Below, piece by piece: positions 35,007 through 44,707 of a stretch of 64,000 bases of DNA. The stretch is from Devosia subaequoris (GTDB lineage Bacteria > Pseudomonadota > Alphaproteobacteria > Rhizobiales > Devosiaceae), in NCBI RefSeq assembly GCF_014197055.1, contig NZ_JACIEW010000001.1:310001-374000 (forward strand). The letters are read 5' to 3'. The translations under genes were made by a program, and so were the position numbers. The notes beneath the pieces were generated by a model. It was not told the DNA's origin. It saw nothing but the letters and a program-made list of their open reading frames with translations, and searched no databases. Numbering within the stretch: position 1 is the first letter of the stretch; every line of letters starts with the position of its first letter.

Positions 35007-36425
35007 GTGTCCACCGTTCTGGTCTGGTTGCGCAATGATCTGCGCGTCGCCGACAACCCTGCCCTAGATGCTGCATTGCGCTCCGATGAGCGCGTCGTTG
35101 CGCTTTTCGTCCATGAAGCGGACAAGGCAATCCGCGTGCCCGGGGGTGCTGCACGGTGGTGGTTGCATCAGAGCCTCACGGCTTTGGGCAAGGATCTCGC
35201 CGAGAGCGGCGTGGCGCTTCAGGTCGAGACGGGCCCTGCGACCGAGGTCGTTGACCGGGTTCGACGTGAACTGGAAGCAGGATCGGTACATTGGAATCGA
35301 CGATACGGGCCCGGGCAGAGAGAGGTCGACGCCGCTATCCATTCCGAGCTTCGCAAAAAGGGCGTCAACGTCGTGTCGCATGCCGGAAATGTCCTGATCG
35401 AGCCCTGGGACATCGAGACCGGACAAGGCAGGCCCTATTCGGTGTTCACACCGTTCTGGAAGGCGCTCAAGCAGCGCCATTTCGCCCGCCCCCTGCCGCG
35501 ATCTCCGATGGAGAAAAGTAAGGTCTCAACCGACGAGATCGACAGCGACTATACGCAGCCCAAATGGGCTGGAAAGCTGGCGCAGCATTGGAACGTCGGA
35601 GAAAGCGCGGCACAACAGCGGCTTGCGCAGTTTCTGGAACACCGCCTCGAGGATTATCCCAAGGGCCGGGACTATCCGGCGTGGGCGGTTACCTCGCAAC
35701 TCTCGGCACACCTGCGATCTGGCGAAATCAGTGTGAGGCAGATCTGGCACGCGGCACGGACCTTTGCCCATGCGCATCCGGACAGCGCGTCCGCAGTCGA
35801 GAAATTCCTGTCGGAGCTAGCGTGGCGGGACTTCAGCTATCACCAGCTCTATCACCGTGACGACATCGACAATAGCCCAATGCAGGCCAAATATGCCGAC
35901 TTGAAGTGGCGTCACGCGCCCATGCAGCTCAAGGCCTGGCAGACCGGGCAGACGGGCATTCCGATTATCGACGCCGGCATGCGCGAGCTGTGGGAAACCG
36001 GCTACATGCACAACCGGGTACGCATGTTGGTGGCTTCTTTCCTGACCAAGAACCTGCTTATCGATTGGCGCGAAGGCGAGCACTGGTTCTGGGATTGTCT
36101 GGTCGACGCCGACGATGCCAACAATCCGGCAAGTTGGCAGTGGGTGGCGGGAATCGGCCTGGATGCGGCCCCCTATTTTCGTATCTTCAATCCGGTAACC
36201 CAGGGCGAACGGTTTGACCCAGAGGGCGACTATGTGCGCCGGTGGGTCCCAGAGCTGTCTGCGTTGCCTGACAAATTCATCCATGATCCGAGCCGAGCAC
36301 CGGAGAACGTGCTGGAGCAGGCCGGCATCACGCTGGACGATTCCTATCCGCGCGCCATCGTGGATCTCAAAGATTCCCGCCGGCGGGCGCTCGATGCGTT
36401 CGGGGCCCTGTCTGCAGACGCGTGA
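35007..36425 (+). CDS. phrB: Deoxyribodipyrimidine photolyase
   Basis: 472 residues from a GTG at 35007 with GAGG about seven bases upstream. N-terminal antenna domain: VLVWLRNDLRVADNPALDAALR; FAD-binding C-terminal domain with EKFLSELAWRDFSYH, WQTGQTGIPIIDAGMRELWETGYMHNRVRMLVASFLTKNLLIDWREGEHWFWDCLVDADDANNPASWQWVAGIGLDAAPYFRIFNP. All of this is CPD photolyase class I. It repairs UV-induced cyclobutane dimers with blue light. The methenyltetrahydrofolate antenna-type residues are present, but the exact chromophore cannot be read. Stands as its own unit. Confidence 0.95.
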   Translation: MSTVLVWLRNDLRVADNPALDAALRSDERVVALFVHEADKAIRVPGGAARWWLHQSLTALGKDLAESGVALQVETGPATEVVDRVRRELEAGSVHWNRRYGPGQREVDAAIHSELRKKGVNVVSHAGNVLIEPWDIETGQGRPYSVFTPFWKALKQRHFARPLPRSPMEKSKVSTDEIDSDYTQPKWAGKLAQHWNVGESAAQQRLAQFLEHRLEDYPKGRDYPAWAVTSQLSAHLRSGEISVRQIWHAARTFAHAHPDSASAVEKFLSELAWRDFSYHQLYHRDDIDNSPMQAKYADLKWRHAPMQLKAWQTGQTGIPIIDAGMRELWETGYMHNRVRMLVASFLTKNLLIDWREGEHWFWDCLVDADDANNPASWQWVAGIGLDAAPYFRIFNPVTQGERFDPEGDYVRRWVPELSALPDKFIHDPSRAPENVLEQAGITLDDSYPRAIVDLKDSRRRALDAFGALSADA

Positions 36426-36582
36426 CGCACGCAAATCTATGCTCCAATGACAGCGTGTCGTGAGCGGCCCTTGCGCATTGACTGATCTCAAGGAAAAGCG
36501 CTGCCGAAACCTGCGCTCGGCGCTTGCCGAGCCATGATCGTCACCCTACGATAAGTCTCTGTTCCTCCCAGAAAATAGATCC

Positions 36583-37632
36583 ATGGCCAAGCACGAAGAC
36601 CTCATCTCCGCCATCGGCAATACGCCGCTGATCCGCCTCAATCGCGTCTCCACGCTGACGGGGTGTGACATCTGGGGCAAGGCGGAGTTTCTGAACCCCG
36701 GCCAGTCGGTCAAGGATCGCGCGGCGCTGTTCATCATCCACGACGCCGTCAAATCGGGCAAACTCAAACCCGGCGGCACTATCGTCGAGGGTACCGCCGG
36801 CAATACGGGGATCGGCCTGACGCTGGTGGCCAATTCACTCGGCTTCAAATCGGTGATTGTCATTCCCGAAACACAAAGCCAGGAAAAGAAGGACGCATTG
36901 CGTCTGTACGGCGCTGAGCTGATCGAGGTTCCGGCCAAGCCCTACCGCAATCCGAACAACTACATCAAAGTATCCGGACGACTGGCCGAGAAGCTCAATG
37001 CCGAGCTCCCCAATGGGGCGGTCTGGGCCAATCAGTTCGACAACGTCTCCAATCGCCGCGCCCATGTGGAAACGACGGGGCCGGAAATATGGCAGCAGAC
37101 CAATGGCCGGATCGACGGCTTCATCTGCGCAGTGGGTTCGGGCGGCACCCTGGCCGGAGTGGCAGAAGCGCTGCGCGCCCGCAATCCTGACGTCAAGATC
37201 GGACTGGCCGATCCCGAAGGCGCAGCGCTTTATGAGTTCTACGCCAACGGCGCGCTGAAATCGTCTGGCGATTCGATCACAGAAGGCATCGGCCAGGGGC
37301 GCATCACAGCCAATCTGGAAGGTCTCGCGGTCGATATGCCCTACCGCATCTCTGACGCCGAGGCCCTGCCCTATATCTACGACTTGCTGGAGCATGAAGG
37401 CCTGTGCCTGGGCGGTTCGAGCGCCATCAACATTGCTGGCGCGGTGCGCATGGCCCGCGATCTTGGCCCGGGTAAGACGATCGTGACGGTGCTGTGCGAT
37501 TACGGTAATCGCTATGCCAGCAAGATCTTCAATCCCGAGTTCCTGCGCGGCAAGAGCCTGCCGGTCCCGGCCTGGATGGAGGAGCGGACGCCCTTCGACA
37601 TTTCGAGCGTGATGGAGCCCGATCCGGCCTAG
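36583..37632 (+). CDS. cysK: Cysteine synthase (O-acetylserine sulfhydrylase)
   Basis: 349 residues of the fold-type II PLP family. The PLP lysine is K44 in NPGQSVKDRAA; IVEGTAGNTGIGL binds the substrate carboxyl; GSGGTLAGVAEAL binds phosphate; LGGSSAIN closes the cofactor site. It makes cysteine from O-acetylserine and sulfide. It is longer than classical CysK (about 315) by a short C-terminal extension (PAWMEERTPFDISSVMEPDPA), as in a distinct alphaproteobacterial branch, so assignment of CysK versus a CysM-like role is less certain. No linked sulfate-reduction genes. Confidence 0.88.
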   Translation: MAKHEDLISAIGNTPLIRLNRVSTLTGCDIWGKAEFLNPGQSVKDRAALFIIHDAVKSGKLKPGGTIVEGTAGNTGIGLTLVANSLGFKSVIVIPETQSQEKKDALRLYGAELIEVPAKPYRNPNNYIKVSGRLAEKLNAELPNGAVWANQFDNVSNRRAHVETTGPEIWQQTNGRIDGFICAVGSGGTLAGVAEALRARNPDVKIGLADPEGAALYEFYANGALKSSGDSITEGIGQGRITANLEGLAVDMPYRISDAEALPYIYDLLEHEGLCLGGSSAINIAGAVRMARDLGPGKTIVTVLCDYGNRYASKIFNPEFLRGKSLPVPAWMEERTPFDISSVMEPDPA

Positions 37633-37726
37633 TTTGCCGTCAGTCGTCCAGGAACTTTGCCCAAGACACATTGCTGCCAACGGCTTGCCTGATAGAGTGC
37701 CAATTCATTCTAGCGTGTAGGCACAT

Positions 37727-39178
37727 TTGTTCGGCATAGACGACATTCTCCGCGCCATCGTGGCGGACCTGCATCTGTTGGCGCTGATTATGGGCGCCGT
37801 CTATCTGCTGGCCTTCATCTGTGCGGTGCGGGAAGTTATGGTCTCGCGCACCTCGCAGGGCTCGATCGCCTGGCTGCTTTCGCTGATGCTGCTGCCGATC
37901 CCCACGGTACTGCTCTATCTAATCTTCGGCTGGAAATTTTTCGACGACTACGCGACCGACCGCATGCAGAACGGGCGCGCCAACAGACCGTTGCGCGCCC
38001 GCGACCTTGCGCTGATTGACGGGGACACCGACGCCAAATGGCCGGTTCAGGTGCAGGTTTCGGAATTGCCGTTTCTCAAAGGCAATGACGTCGAGTTGCT
38101 AGTGGATGGCAAGGCGACGTTCGAATCAATTTTTGCAGGGATCGATGCGGCCCAGGACTATCTACTGGTTCAATTCTACATCGTCCGCGACGACCGGCTT
38201 GGGCAGCAACTGGCCGAACGGCTTGTCGCCAAGGCGAAGGCGGGCGTCGCCGTCTACATGCTCTACGATGACGTGGGCAGCACCGGCATGCCGAGGCGTT
38301 TTCGGCAGGAGCTGCGAGACGCCGGTGTCAAATTGTCGAGCTTTAATCAGCGCCACAAATTTCTGCGCCTGTTTGGTGCGACGCGGATCAACTATCGCAA
38401 CCACCGCAAGATCGTTGTGGCCGATGGTCACCATGCCTGGGTGGGCGGGCACAATGTTGGCGTGGAGTATCTTGGCGAAGATCCCAAGGTCGGTCATTGG
38501 CGCGACACCCATGTGCGAGTTTCGGGACCGGCCGCGCTAGGTTGTGCCCTGTTATTCCGCGAGGACTGGGAATGGGCAACGGGCGAGCGTCTGCCCAATC
38601 GACCACCCTCAGAATTGAAAAGTTTTGGCGACCAGTCTGTCCTGGTGATGGGCAGCGGGCCGGCGGACAAGCTCGAAGAATGCGCTATCGCCTTCACCGA
38701 TCTGATTGGGCGAGCGCGAAAGCGGTTGTGGATCGTCAGTCCTTATTTCGTGCCAGACACGGATATCCGTACGGCACTGTTCGCGGCCCGCTTACGCGGG
38801 GTCGATGTCCGGATCATGCTGCCAGACAATTCGGACCACGCCCTGGTCTGGCTGGCCAGCATGGCGCATGCCGATTCCATGGTGCAGCATGACATCGCGG
38901 TCTATCGCTACACAGACGGGTTTCTCCATCAAAAAGTGGTGCTGATGGACGACGCAATGGCCACCGTGGGCAGTGTCAATTTCGACAATCGCTCCTTTGC
39001 CATAAATTTTGAGATCACCTTGTGGTTCACCGACGTCGAGACCATTGCCGGGGTCGACGCTATGCTAATCAAGGACTTCGAATCCTGCCGCCGCGTCGGA
39101 GTCTCAGAGGTGAATAGCCGGCCCTGGGCACTCCGACTGGCCACGCAAGCCGCGCGCCTTTTGTCCCCCGTATTATGA
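37727..39178 (+). CDS. cls: Cardiolipin synthase (two-PLD-motif type)
   Basis: 483 residues from a TTG at 37727. Two N-terminal membrane helices (LHLLALIMGAVYLLAFICAV; SIAWLLSLMLLPIPTVLLYLIFGW) precede two phospholipase D domains. The first HKD motif is NHRKIVVADGHHAWVGG, the second HQKVVLMDDAMATVGSVNFDNRS, both complete. It joins two phosphatidylglycerol molecules to cardiolipin in the inner membrane. The TTG start has AGG six bases upstream and no better ATG exists before the first helix. Confidence 0.92.
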   Translation: MFGIDDILRAIVADLHLLALIMGAVYLLAFICAVREVMVSRTSQGSIAWLLSLMLLPIPTVLLYLIFGWKFFDDYATDRMQNGRANRPLRARDLALIDGDTDAKWPVQVQVSELPFLKGNDVELLVDGKATFESIFAGIDAAQDYLLVQFYIVRDDRLGQQLAERLVAKAKAGVAVYMLYDDVGSTGMPRRFRQELRDAGVKLSSFNQRHKFLRLFGATRINYRNHRKIVVADGHHAWVGGHNVGVEYLGEDPKVGHWRDTHVRVSGPAALGCALLFREDWEWATGERLPNRPPSELKSFGDQSVLVMGSGPADKLEECAIAFTDLIGRARKRLWIVSPYFVPDTDIRTALFAARLRGVDVRIMLPDNSDHALVWLASMAHADSMVQHDIAVYRYTDGFLHQKVVLMDDAMATVGSVNFDNRSFAINFEITLWFTDVETIAGVDAMLIKDFESCRRVGVSEVNSRPWALRLATQAARLLSPVL

Positions 39179-39188
39179 GACTTTCTTG

Positions 39189-39902
39189 ATGACCGAGTTC
39201 CTGTTCCGTGAAGACAGCTATCTTCAATCAACGTCTGCCCAGGTGATCGAGGTCACGGCCGATGGCGGGGTCATTCTGGATCGGACCGTGTTTTATGCCA
39301 CCTCAGGCGGGCAGCCCGGCGATAGCGGCCGGTTCTCACGCAGCGATGGCAGAGGGGGCGAGATTGCAACAGCAGTGCATCCCGACGGGGACAAATCCCG
39401 CATCGTGCATGTATTGGCCGACGGTTCAGTGGCGCCTGAGACGGGCGAGACGATCACCGTGGAGATCAACTGGGATCGCCGCTATCGGCTGATGCGCATG
39501 CATACGGCGCTGCATCTGCTTTCCGTTGTCTTTCCATTCCCGGTTACCGGCGGCTCGATTGGTGAAGACAAGGGGCGGCTGGATTTTGACATGCCGGAGA
39601 TTCCGGACGACCTCCCTGCGCTCGAGGCGCGCCTCAATGCCATGATCGATGCCGACCATGCGATCACTGCCGAATGGATCACCGACGCGGAGATGGCGGC
39701 CCAGGTCGACCTGATCAAGACCATGAAGGTCAAGCCGCCTATGGGTCAAGGCAAGGTGCGTCTGGTACGGATCGGTGATGTCGACCTGCAGCCCTGCGGC
39801 GGAACTCATGTCGCAGGTACCGCCGAAATAGGCCGGGTGGGCTTGGGAAAGATCGAGAAGAAGGGCAAGCAGAACCGGCGCGTCAGCCTGCTGTTTGCCT
39901 GA
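39189..39902 (+). CDS. alaX: Alanyl-tRNA editing protein AlaX
   Basis: 237 residues homologous to the AlaRS editing domain. Zinc ligands are visible as H105 and H109 in MHTALHLL and C203 and H207 in CGGTHV; the first domain has FYATSGGQPGD and GRFS. It deacylates Ser- or Gly-charged tRNA-Ala in trans. The ATG at 39189 follows the cls stop by ten bases; co-transcription with cls is likely. It is convergent with the second binding-protein gene, with only five bases between the stops. Confidence 0.92.
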   Translation: MTEFLFREDSYLQSTSAQVIEVTADGGVILDRTVFYATSGGQPGDSGRFSRSDGRGGEIATAVHPDGDKSRIVHVLADGSVAPETGETITVEINWDRRYRLMRMHTALHLLSVVFPFPVTGGSIGEDKGRLDFDMPEIPDDLPALEARLNAMIDADHAITAEWITDAEMAAQVDLIKTMKVKPPMGQGKVRLVRIGDVDLQPCGGTHVAGTAEIGRVGLGKIEKKGKQNRRVSLLFA

Positions 39903-39907
39903 GGAAG

Positions 39908-40933
39908 TCAGCGAATGGGCGGCGCGAAGAGCAGTCCGCCATTGGCCCACAGCGCATTCTGGCCGCGGAGCATTGCGGCTCCAGTTTGCGGTCCGAAATG
40001 ACGGTCATACAGCTCGGAATAATTGCCCACGGCCCGAATGGCATCGGCCATGAAGGTCTTGCGCAGCTCCAGGGCAGCGCCATAATCGCCTTCGACGCCG
40101 AGCAGCCGTCGCACTGCGGGCGTTCTGGCGGCAGACAGCGAGTCGATGTTCAGGCTGGTAACGCCAACTTCTTCGGCCTCGATCAAGGCAAGTAATGTCC
40201 AACGGACAATCTGGAACCACTGATCGTCCTGATCGCGGACGACCGGCCCCAGAACTTCCTTGGAAATCCTTTCCGGCAAGACGCGATGAAGGGCGGGTTC
40301 GGGTAGCTCGCGGCGAATGGCCTGTAATTGCCGACCAGATGCGGAGATCGCCTGACACAGCCCGCTGCGATAGGCCGTCGCCAGGTCGGCGATTTCCTCA
40401 TAGGCCACTGCACGATAGCTGGTCTGGTTCATGAAGAAGAATTCGTCGAGTGCTTCGACTTCGCCGTAGCTGTTGGCCACGCATATGCTGACATTGTCCA
40501 GTTCATAAGCGGACACGACACCCATGGCATTGGGGACGAGAAAAGCCTGACCGTCGAAAAAGGCCGGTGCCACATAGCGTGCGCCGTAGCGAATATCGCG
40601 TCCCATGGTCCAGGCGCCGTTTCGCATGAAAACGTCGACCGCCCCTGTTTCGAGTGGTGCAAAGCGCGCCTCGCCGCGATAGGAGCGAAATTCGATCAGG
40701 TCGGGGTTGCCGAAAATTGCCGCAGCCAGGGCACGGCACAGATCGACATCGAACCCAGACCAACGACCGTCGATGTCCTGCTGGGAAAAGCCCGCAAGTG
40801 GATTGCTGGAGCCACAAATGAGAAAGCCGCGTTCGCGGACAGCCTCAAGAGTCTGGGCACCAGCAGGCACAGACGTCACGACAGCCATCGCCATAGCGAT
40901 CAGAAACAGCAACGACTTGAACAGCTTGCTCAC
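39908..40933 (-). CDS. Second AapJ-like amino-acid-binding protein
   Basis: 341 residues started by a GTG at 40933. Signal peptide KSLLFLIAMAMAVVTSVPAGAQ, then the type-2 periplasmic amino-acid-binding fold: LEAVRERGFLICGSSNPLAGFSQQDIDGRWSGFDVDLCRALAAAIFG. It parallels AapJ over its full length (GVPGFSAPDANNNWTGLEVDFCRAVAAAVF in AapJ), ending in GQNALWANGGLLFAPPIR versus GLNALWTNGGLQYSMPIR. It lies after aapP in the same direction, so it is a paralogue of aapJ that could feed the same permease with another specificity. A strong hairpin stands between aapP and it. Confidence 0.9.
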   Translation of the reverse strand: MSKLFKSLLFLIAMAMAVVTSVPAGAQTLEAVRERGFLICGSSNPLAGFSQQDIDGRWSGFDVDLCRALAAAIFGNPDLIEFRSYRGEARFAPLETGAVDVFMRNGAWTMGRDIRYGARYVAPAFFDGQAFLVPNAMGVVSAYELDNVSICVANSYGEVEALDEFFFMNQTSYRAVAYEEIADLATAYRSGLCQAISASGRQLQAIRRELPEPALHRVLPERISKEVLGPVVRDQDDQWFQIVRWTLLALIEAEEVGVTSLNIDSLSAARTPAVRRLLGVEGDYGAALELRKTFMADAIRAVGNYSELYDRHFGPQTGAAMLRGQNALWANGGLLFAPPIR

Positions 40934-40981
40934 CAGGACCGGCCTTCCACTTCCCAGTCAGCATATTGGACGGCATACCAA

Positions 40982-41012
40982 GGGGGTCAAGCCGCTGACC
41001 GGCTTGACCCCC
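40982..41012. terminator. Strong hairpin between aapP and the second binding-protein gene
   Basis: Perfect 12-base-pair inverted repeat (GGGGGTCAAGCC / GGCTTGACCCCC) with a seven-base loop, and GCTTTTT just beyond on the plus side. It follows the aapP stop and probably limits read-through from the aap operon into the downstream gene; the T-run also suits plus-strand transcripts. Confidence 0.65.
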
Positions 41013-41040
41013 GCTTTTTGGTATCGAGCACTCCCCTACC

Positions 41041-41844
41041 CTAGTGCAGGATCTGGCTGAGGAAGAGCTGGGTGCGTTCATGCTGCGGGTTGGAGAAGAA
41101 GTTCTCCGGATCGTTCTGCTCGATGATCTGTCCCTGGTCCATGAAGATCACCCGATTGGCGACCTGACGTGCGAAACCCATTTCGTGAGTGACGCAGATC
41201 ATCGTCATGCCTTCCTCGGCCAGGCTAATCATCACCTCAAGCACTTCCTTGACCATTTCGGGGTCGAGTGCGGAGGTGGGCTCGTCGAACAGCATGATCT
41301 TGGGCTGCATGCAAAGTGAACGCGCGATGGCAACGCGTTGCTGCTGACCGCCGGAAAGCTGGCCGGGAAACTTGTTGGCCTGTTCCGGGATCTTGACCCG
41401 TTCCAGATAGTGCATCGCCGTTGCTTCGGCCTCCGCCTGCGGCGTGCCCCGCACCCAGATCGGTGCCAGGGTGAGATTCTGCAGGATGGTCAGATGCGGG
41501 AACAGATTAAAGTGCTGGAACACCATGCCAACCTCGCGTCGCACCTCGTCGATGCGCTTGAGGTCCGCGGTCAGTTCAGTGCCGTTGACAATGATCTGGC
41601 CCTGCTGATGCTCTTCGAGACGGTTCATGCAGCGGATGAGCGTCGACTTGCCAGACCCCGAGGGACCAGCGACTACGATACGTTCGCCACGCATCACCTT
41701 GAGATCAATGTCGCGCAACACGTGGAAGTCGCCATACCATTTGTGCATGCCCACAACGTCGATGGCCACATCGGTGTCGGACACCTTCATCTGGCTGGCA
41801 TTGATGGTGCGCTCTTCGGCGCTGCTGGAGGAAATGTCGCTCAT
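41041..41844 (-). CDS. aapP: General L-amino-acid ABC transporter ATP-binding protein AapP
   Basis: 267 residues. Walker A is [10 protein letters not shown], the signature [15 protein letters not shown], Walker [14 protein letters not shown], and the H-loop VTHEMGFA, all as in polar amino-acid uptake ATPases. The N-terminal 35 residues are a specific extension. It energises the AapQ-AapM permease pair. AAGGG lies eight bases before the ATG and overlaps the aapM stop region. Confidence 0.95.
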   Translation of the reverse strand: MSDISSSSAEERTINASQMKVSDTDVAIDVVGMHKWYGDFHVLRDIDLKVMRGERIVVAGPSGSGKSTLIRCMNRLEEHQQGQIIVNGTELTADLKRIDEVRREVGMVFQHFNLFPHLTILQNLTLAPIWVRGTPQAEAEATAMHYLERVKIPEQANKFPGQLSGGQQQRVAIARSLCMQPKIMLFDEPTSALDPEMVKEVLEVMISLAEEGMTMICVTHEMGFARQVANRVIFMDQGQIIEQNDPENFFSNPQHERTQLFLSQILH

Positions 41845-41849
41845 TGACG

Positions 41850-42986
41850 TTACCCTTTATGCCCGGTGTCCAGTCGTCGCTCCATCCAGATGGAGTAGCG
41901 GGACATGGCGAAACAGAAGACCCAGAAAACCATACCGGCGAACAGATAGCCTGTAATTGCCTGGGTTGGAGATGACCAATCGATGTCGGAACTTGCTGCC
42001 TGAACGGTGTTCAACAGGTCGAAAATGCCGACGATAGACACCAAAGAGGTGTCCTTGAACAACGCAATGAAGCTGTTGACGATGCCGGGAATGACGTGTT
42101 TGAGCGCCTGGGGCAGGATGATGAACCACATGGATTTCCAGTAGCTCAATCCCAAAGACGAGGCCGCTTCATACTGTCCCCGCGGCAGAGCCTGCAGACC
42201 GCCACGAACGACCTCGGCCAGGTAAGCTGACGAGAACAATGTCACACCCACCAGAGCGCGCAGCAATTTGTCGACGGTCGTCCCCTGCGGCATGAACAGC
42301 GGCAGCATCACCGAGGCCATGAACAGCACCGTGATCAACGGCACTGCGCGCCAGAGCTCGATGAACATGATGCAGAGGGTCTTGATGATCGGCAATTTGG
42401 ACTGTCGCCCAAGTGCGAGAAGAATGCCGATCGGGATCGAGCAGATGATGCCGACAAGCGAGATGATCAGGGTGACCAGCAAGCCGCCCCATTGCTCGGT
42501 CGGCACGGGGCGCATGCCCAGCACACCGCCGTTGAGCAGGTAGAAGCAGATGACCGGATAGACCACGAAGAAGAGGATCGCATTGGTCCGCTTGAACGGA
42601 ACCCGCGGTATCAGAAGCGGGACGATCAAGAGAGCACCCAAGGCGAAAACCAGATTGGGTCTCCAATACTCTGCCGGCGGGTAGAAGCCGTAGATAAAGA
42701 AGCTCATGCGTGCCGAAATATAGGCCCAGCATGCGCCGGCCGTTTCCAGGCGGCACTCCTCCACAGTGCCACCAGGCGGCACCGCGTCACCCCCAAGAAA
42801 ATTGGGCATGACGAAGCCGTATATGGGTGGGATCGCCCAGATCAGCAGAACCAGCGCCAGAATGGTCAGCAGGCTATCGCTGGGTGTGGCGAAGAGATTG
42901 CGGCGAGCCCAGGCAACCGGGCCGGCCGTATTGACCGGCGCGGGGGCCGGATCAACCATTTGCTCTCGAACGAAGGAGAATGACAT
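41850..42986 (-). CDS. aapM: General L-amino-acid ABC transporter permease AapM
   Basis: 378 residues from the ATG at 42986, preceded by AGGAGGT at five bases. It starts with a cytoplasmic tail, then several helices; a lengthy periplasmic loop is seen between helices 1 and 2 ([22 protein letters not shown]). The EAA-type motif is [36 protein letters not shown], near residue 295. It pairs with AapQ. The protein length agrees with rhizobial AapM (about 380). Confidence 0.94.
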   Translation of the reverse strand: MSFSFVREQMVDPAPAPVNTAGPVAWARRNLFATPSDSLLTILALVLLIWAIPPIYGFVMPNFLGGDAVPPGGTVEECRLETAGACWAYISARMSFFIYGFYPPAEYWRPNLVFALGALLIVPLLIPRVPFKRTNAILFFVVYPVICFYLLNGGVLGMRPVPTEQWGGLLVTLIISLVGIICSIPIGILLALGRQSKLPIIKTLCIMFIELWRAVPLITVLFMASVMLPLFMPQGTTVDKLLRALVGVTLFSSAYLAEVVRGGLQALPRGQYEAASSLGLSYWKSMWFIILPQALKHVIPGIVNSFIALFKDTSLVSIVGIFDLLNTVQAASSDIDWSSPTQAITGYLFAGMVFWVFCFAMSRYSIWMERRLDTGHKG

Positions 42987-42996
42987 GCTGGACCTC

Positions 42997-44532
42997 CTAG
43001 CGTTCCACAAGCGCGACACGCGCATTGTACCAGTTCATGAATGCTGACGTCGTCAGCGACAGGGTCAGATAGACCAGCATGGTGATGGCAATCACCTCGA
43101 TGGCCTTACCAGTCTGGTTAAGAGTGGTGCCCATGAAGACGTTGACCAGTTCGGGATAGCCAATGGCTGCACCAAGAGACGAGTTCTTGGTAAGGTTGAG
43201 ATACTGGCTGGTCAGCGGCGGAATGATCACTCGCATGGCCTGCGGCACGACGACCAGGCGCAGCCTGTCCCCCTCCCGCAGCCCGAGCGAGGACGCTGCC
43301 TCGGTTTGACCCTTGCTGACGGCCTGAATGCCGCTGCGGACGTTTTCGGCGATGAATGCTGCCGTATAGATGGTCAGCCCCAGGACCAGGGCAACCATCT
43401 CAGGAACAAGTTGCAAACCACCGGCAAAATTGAACCGCTCGAGCACCGGCATTTCAAACGCCAAACTCGCGCCGGTTACCCAATAGACCAGTGCCGGCAA
43501 AGCGATGACAATGAGGACAGGCAGGGCCAGTGGCAGCTTGCCCTCGGTTGCCGCAGATCGCCGATCGGCGGAGAGCATGGTCCAGGCTATTCCCAACGCG
43601 ACCAATGCCGCGCCGAGAACAATAATCCCTTCACCAAGTCCGGCGAACATACCGCCAAGCAAGAAATTGGCGACAGCCCATCCAATAGCGAAACCGATGA
43701 AGACACGGCCATAGCGGGCATAGGGCGTAAGGCTGAGACCGGCAAGAAGCGCTGCACCGACCAACGGGACAACGGGGCCGAAGGAGAGCGCCGGAACGAC
43801 CGTGCCCAGCAGGCTGATGGCAAGATAGCCGACACCCAACGTCACGATCAGCGCTGCGACGCGGGATGCTTGAGACACGACGACCGGGTAGTGCCCTGTC
43901 TTGGTTCTGACGCGCGTTGCCCAGACGACCATGGCAATGGCGGCTACAAGAGCCAGCACGGCGGTTACGGCAACCCAGAAGATCTCTGCATCAGGTAGTG
44001 GACGCGGAACGATAATGCCGCGCTGGTTGACGAAAATGCTCAGCGGCAATTCGAAGGACTGGCGCACCGCAGGCATCGCCTTGAGCACGGCGAAATACCA
44101 GAAGAAGAGTTGCAGCAGCAGCGGTATATTGCGGATCACCTCGACATAGACCGTCGCCACCCGGGCGATCAGCCAGTTCGAGGACAGACGCGCCACTCCA
44201 AGCACGAAGCCCAGCATGGTCGCAAAGACTATCCCGATCACTGCTACAAGCAGCGTATTGAGCAGGCCGACAACGAAAGCCTGCCAATAGTAGGAGGAGC
44301 GGTCGAACGGAATGAGGGTAAAGCTGATACCGAAGCCAGAGGTCTCGAACAGGAAACCGAAGCCGGTCGACTTGTTCTGCGCGGCGAGATTCTGCGCGGT
44401 ATTTAAAACGATCCAAGTTAGGAAGGCGATGACGAGGCCAGCCACTATCACCTGATAGAGAATGCCTCGAATTACCGGATCATTGTAGAATGCTGTCCGC
44501 GGTGGTCCCGCAGTAGTGTCCTGGACGGCCAT
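42997..44532 (-). CDS. aapQ: General L-amino-acid ABC transporter permease AapQ with extra membrane segment
   Basis: 511 residues; the rhizobial AapQ is about 400. N-terminal FYNDPVIRGILYQVIVAGLVIAFLTWIVLNTAQNLAAQN and the helices to residue 205 align with the usual protein, and the C-terminal part from about 335 (AALPALVYWVTGASLAFEMPVLERFNFAGG) does too. Between them, at about 218-330, there is an additional hydrophobic block with several helices (AALIVTLGVGYLAISLLGTVV, GAALLAGLSLT, GFAIGWAVANFLLGG, IIVLGAALVALGIAW). The EAA motif [25 protein letters not shown] is intact at 410-434. Forms the permease with AapM. Confidence 0.93.
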   Translation of the reverse strand: MAVQDTTAGPPRTAFYNDPVIRGILYQVIVAGLVIAFLTWIVLNTAQNLAAQNKSTGFGFLFETSGFGISFTLIPFDRSSYYWQAFVVGLLNTLLVAVIGIVFATMLGFVLGVARLSSNWLIARVATVYVEVIRNIPLLLQLFFWYFAVLKAMPAVRQSFELPLSIFVNQRGIIVPRPLPDAEIFWVAVTAVLALVAAIAMVVWATRVRTKTGHYPVVVSQASRVAALIVTLGVGYLAISLLGTVVPALSFGPVVPLVGAALLAGLSLTPYARYGRVFIGFAIGWAVANFLLGGMFAGLGEGIIVLGAALVALGIAWTMLSADRRSAATEGKLPLALPVLIVIALPALVYWVTGASLAFEMPVLERFNFAGGLQLVPEMVALVLGLTIYTAAFIAENVRSGIQAVSKGQTEAASSLGLREGDRLRLVVVPQAMRVIIPPLTSQYLNLTKNSSLGAAIGYPELVNVFMGTTLNQTGKAIEVIAITMLVYLTLSLTTSAFMNWYNARVALVER

Positions 44533-44670
44533 TGGGCGAATGTCCCCTTAGCAGAGGGCAGCATGGCGTCGGCATGGTCTGTTCAAGGGACGACTCGCCA
44601 ACGCCCGATCGCCCCAGCGATCAGGATGCCCCCGACGGAAAACCATGCTCTGCAACCTACCCAATACGAA

Positions 44671-44695
44671 CTGGCGCCCCTCAAGGGGGCGCCAG
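44671..44695. promoter_or_regulatory. Intercistronic hairpin between aapJ and aapQ
   Basis: Ten-base-pair stem CTGGCGCCCC / GGGGCGCCAG with a five-base loop right after the aapJ stop, without a T-run. Such structures protect the 3' end of binding-protein mRNA, giving more AapJ than permease. Confidence 0.6.
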
Positions 44696-44707
44696 CACTA
44701 TTTCGCC

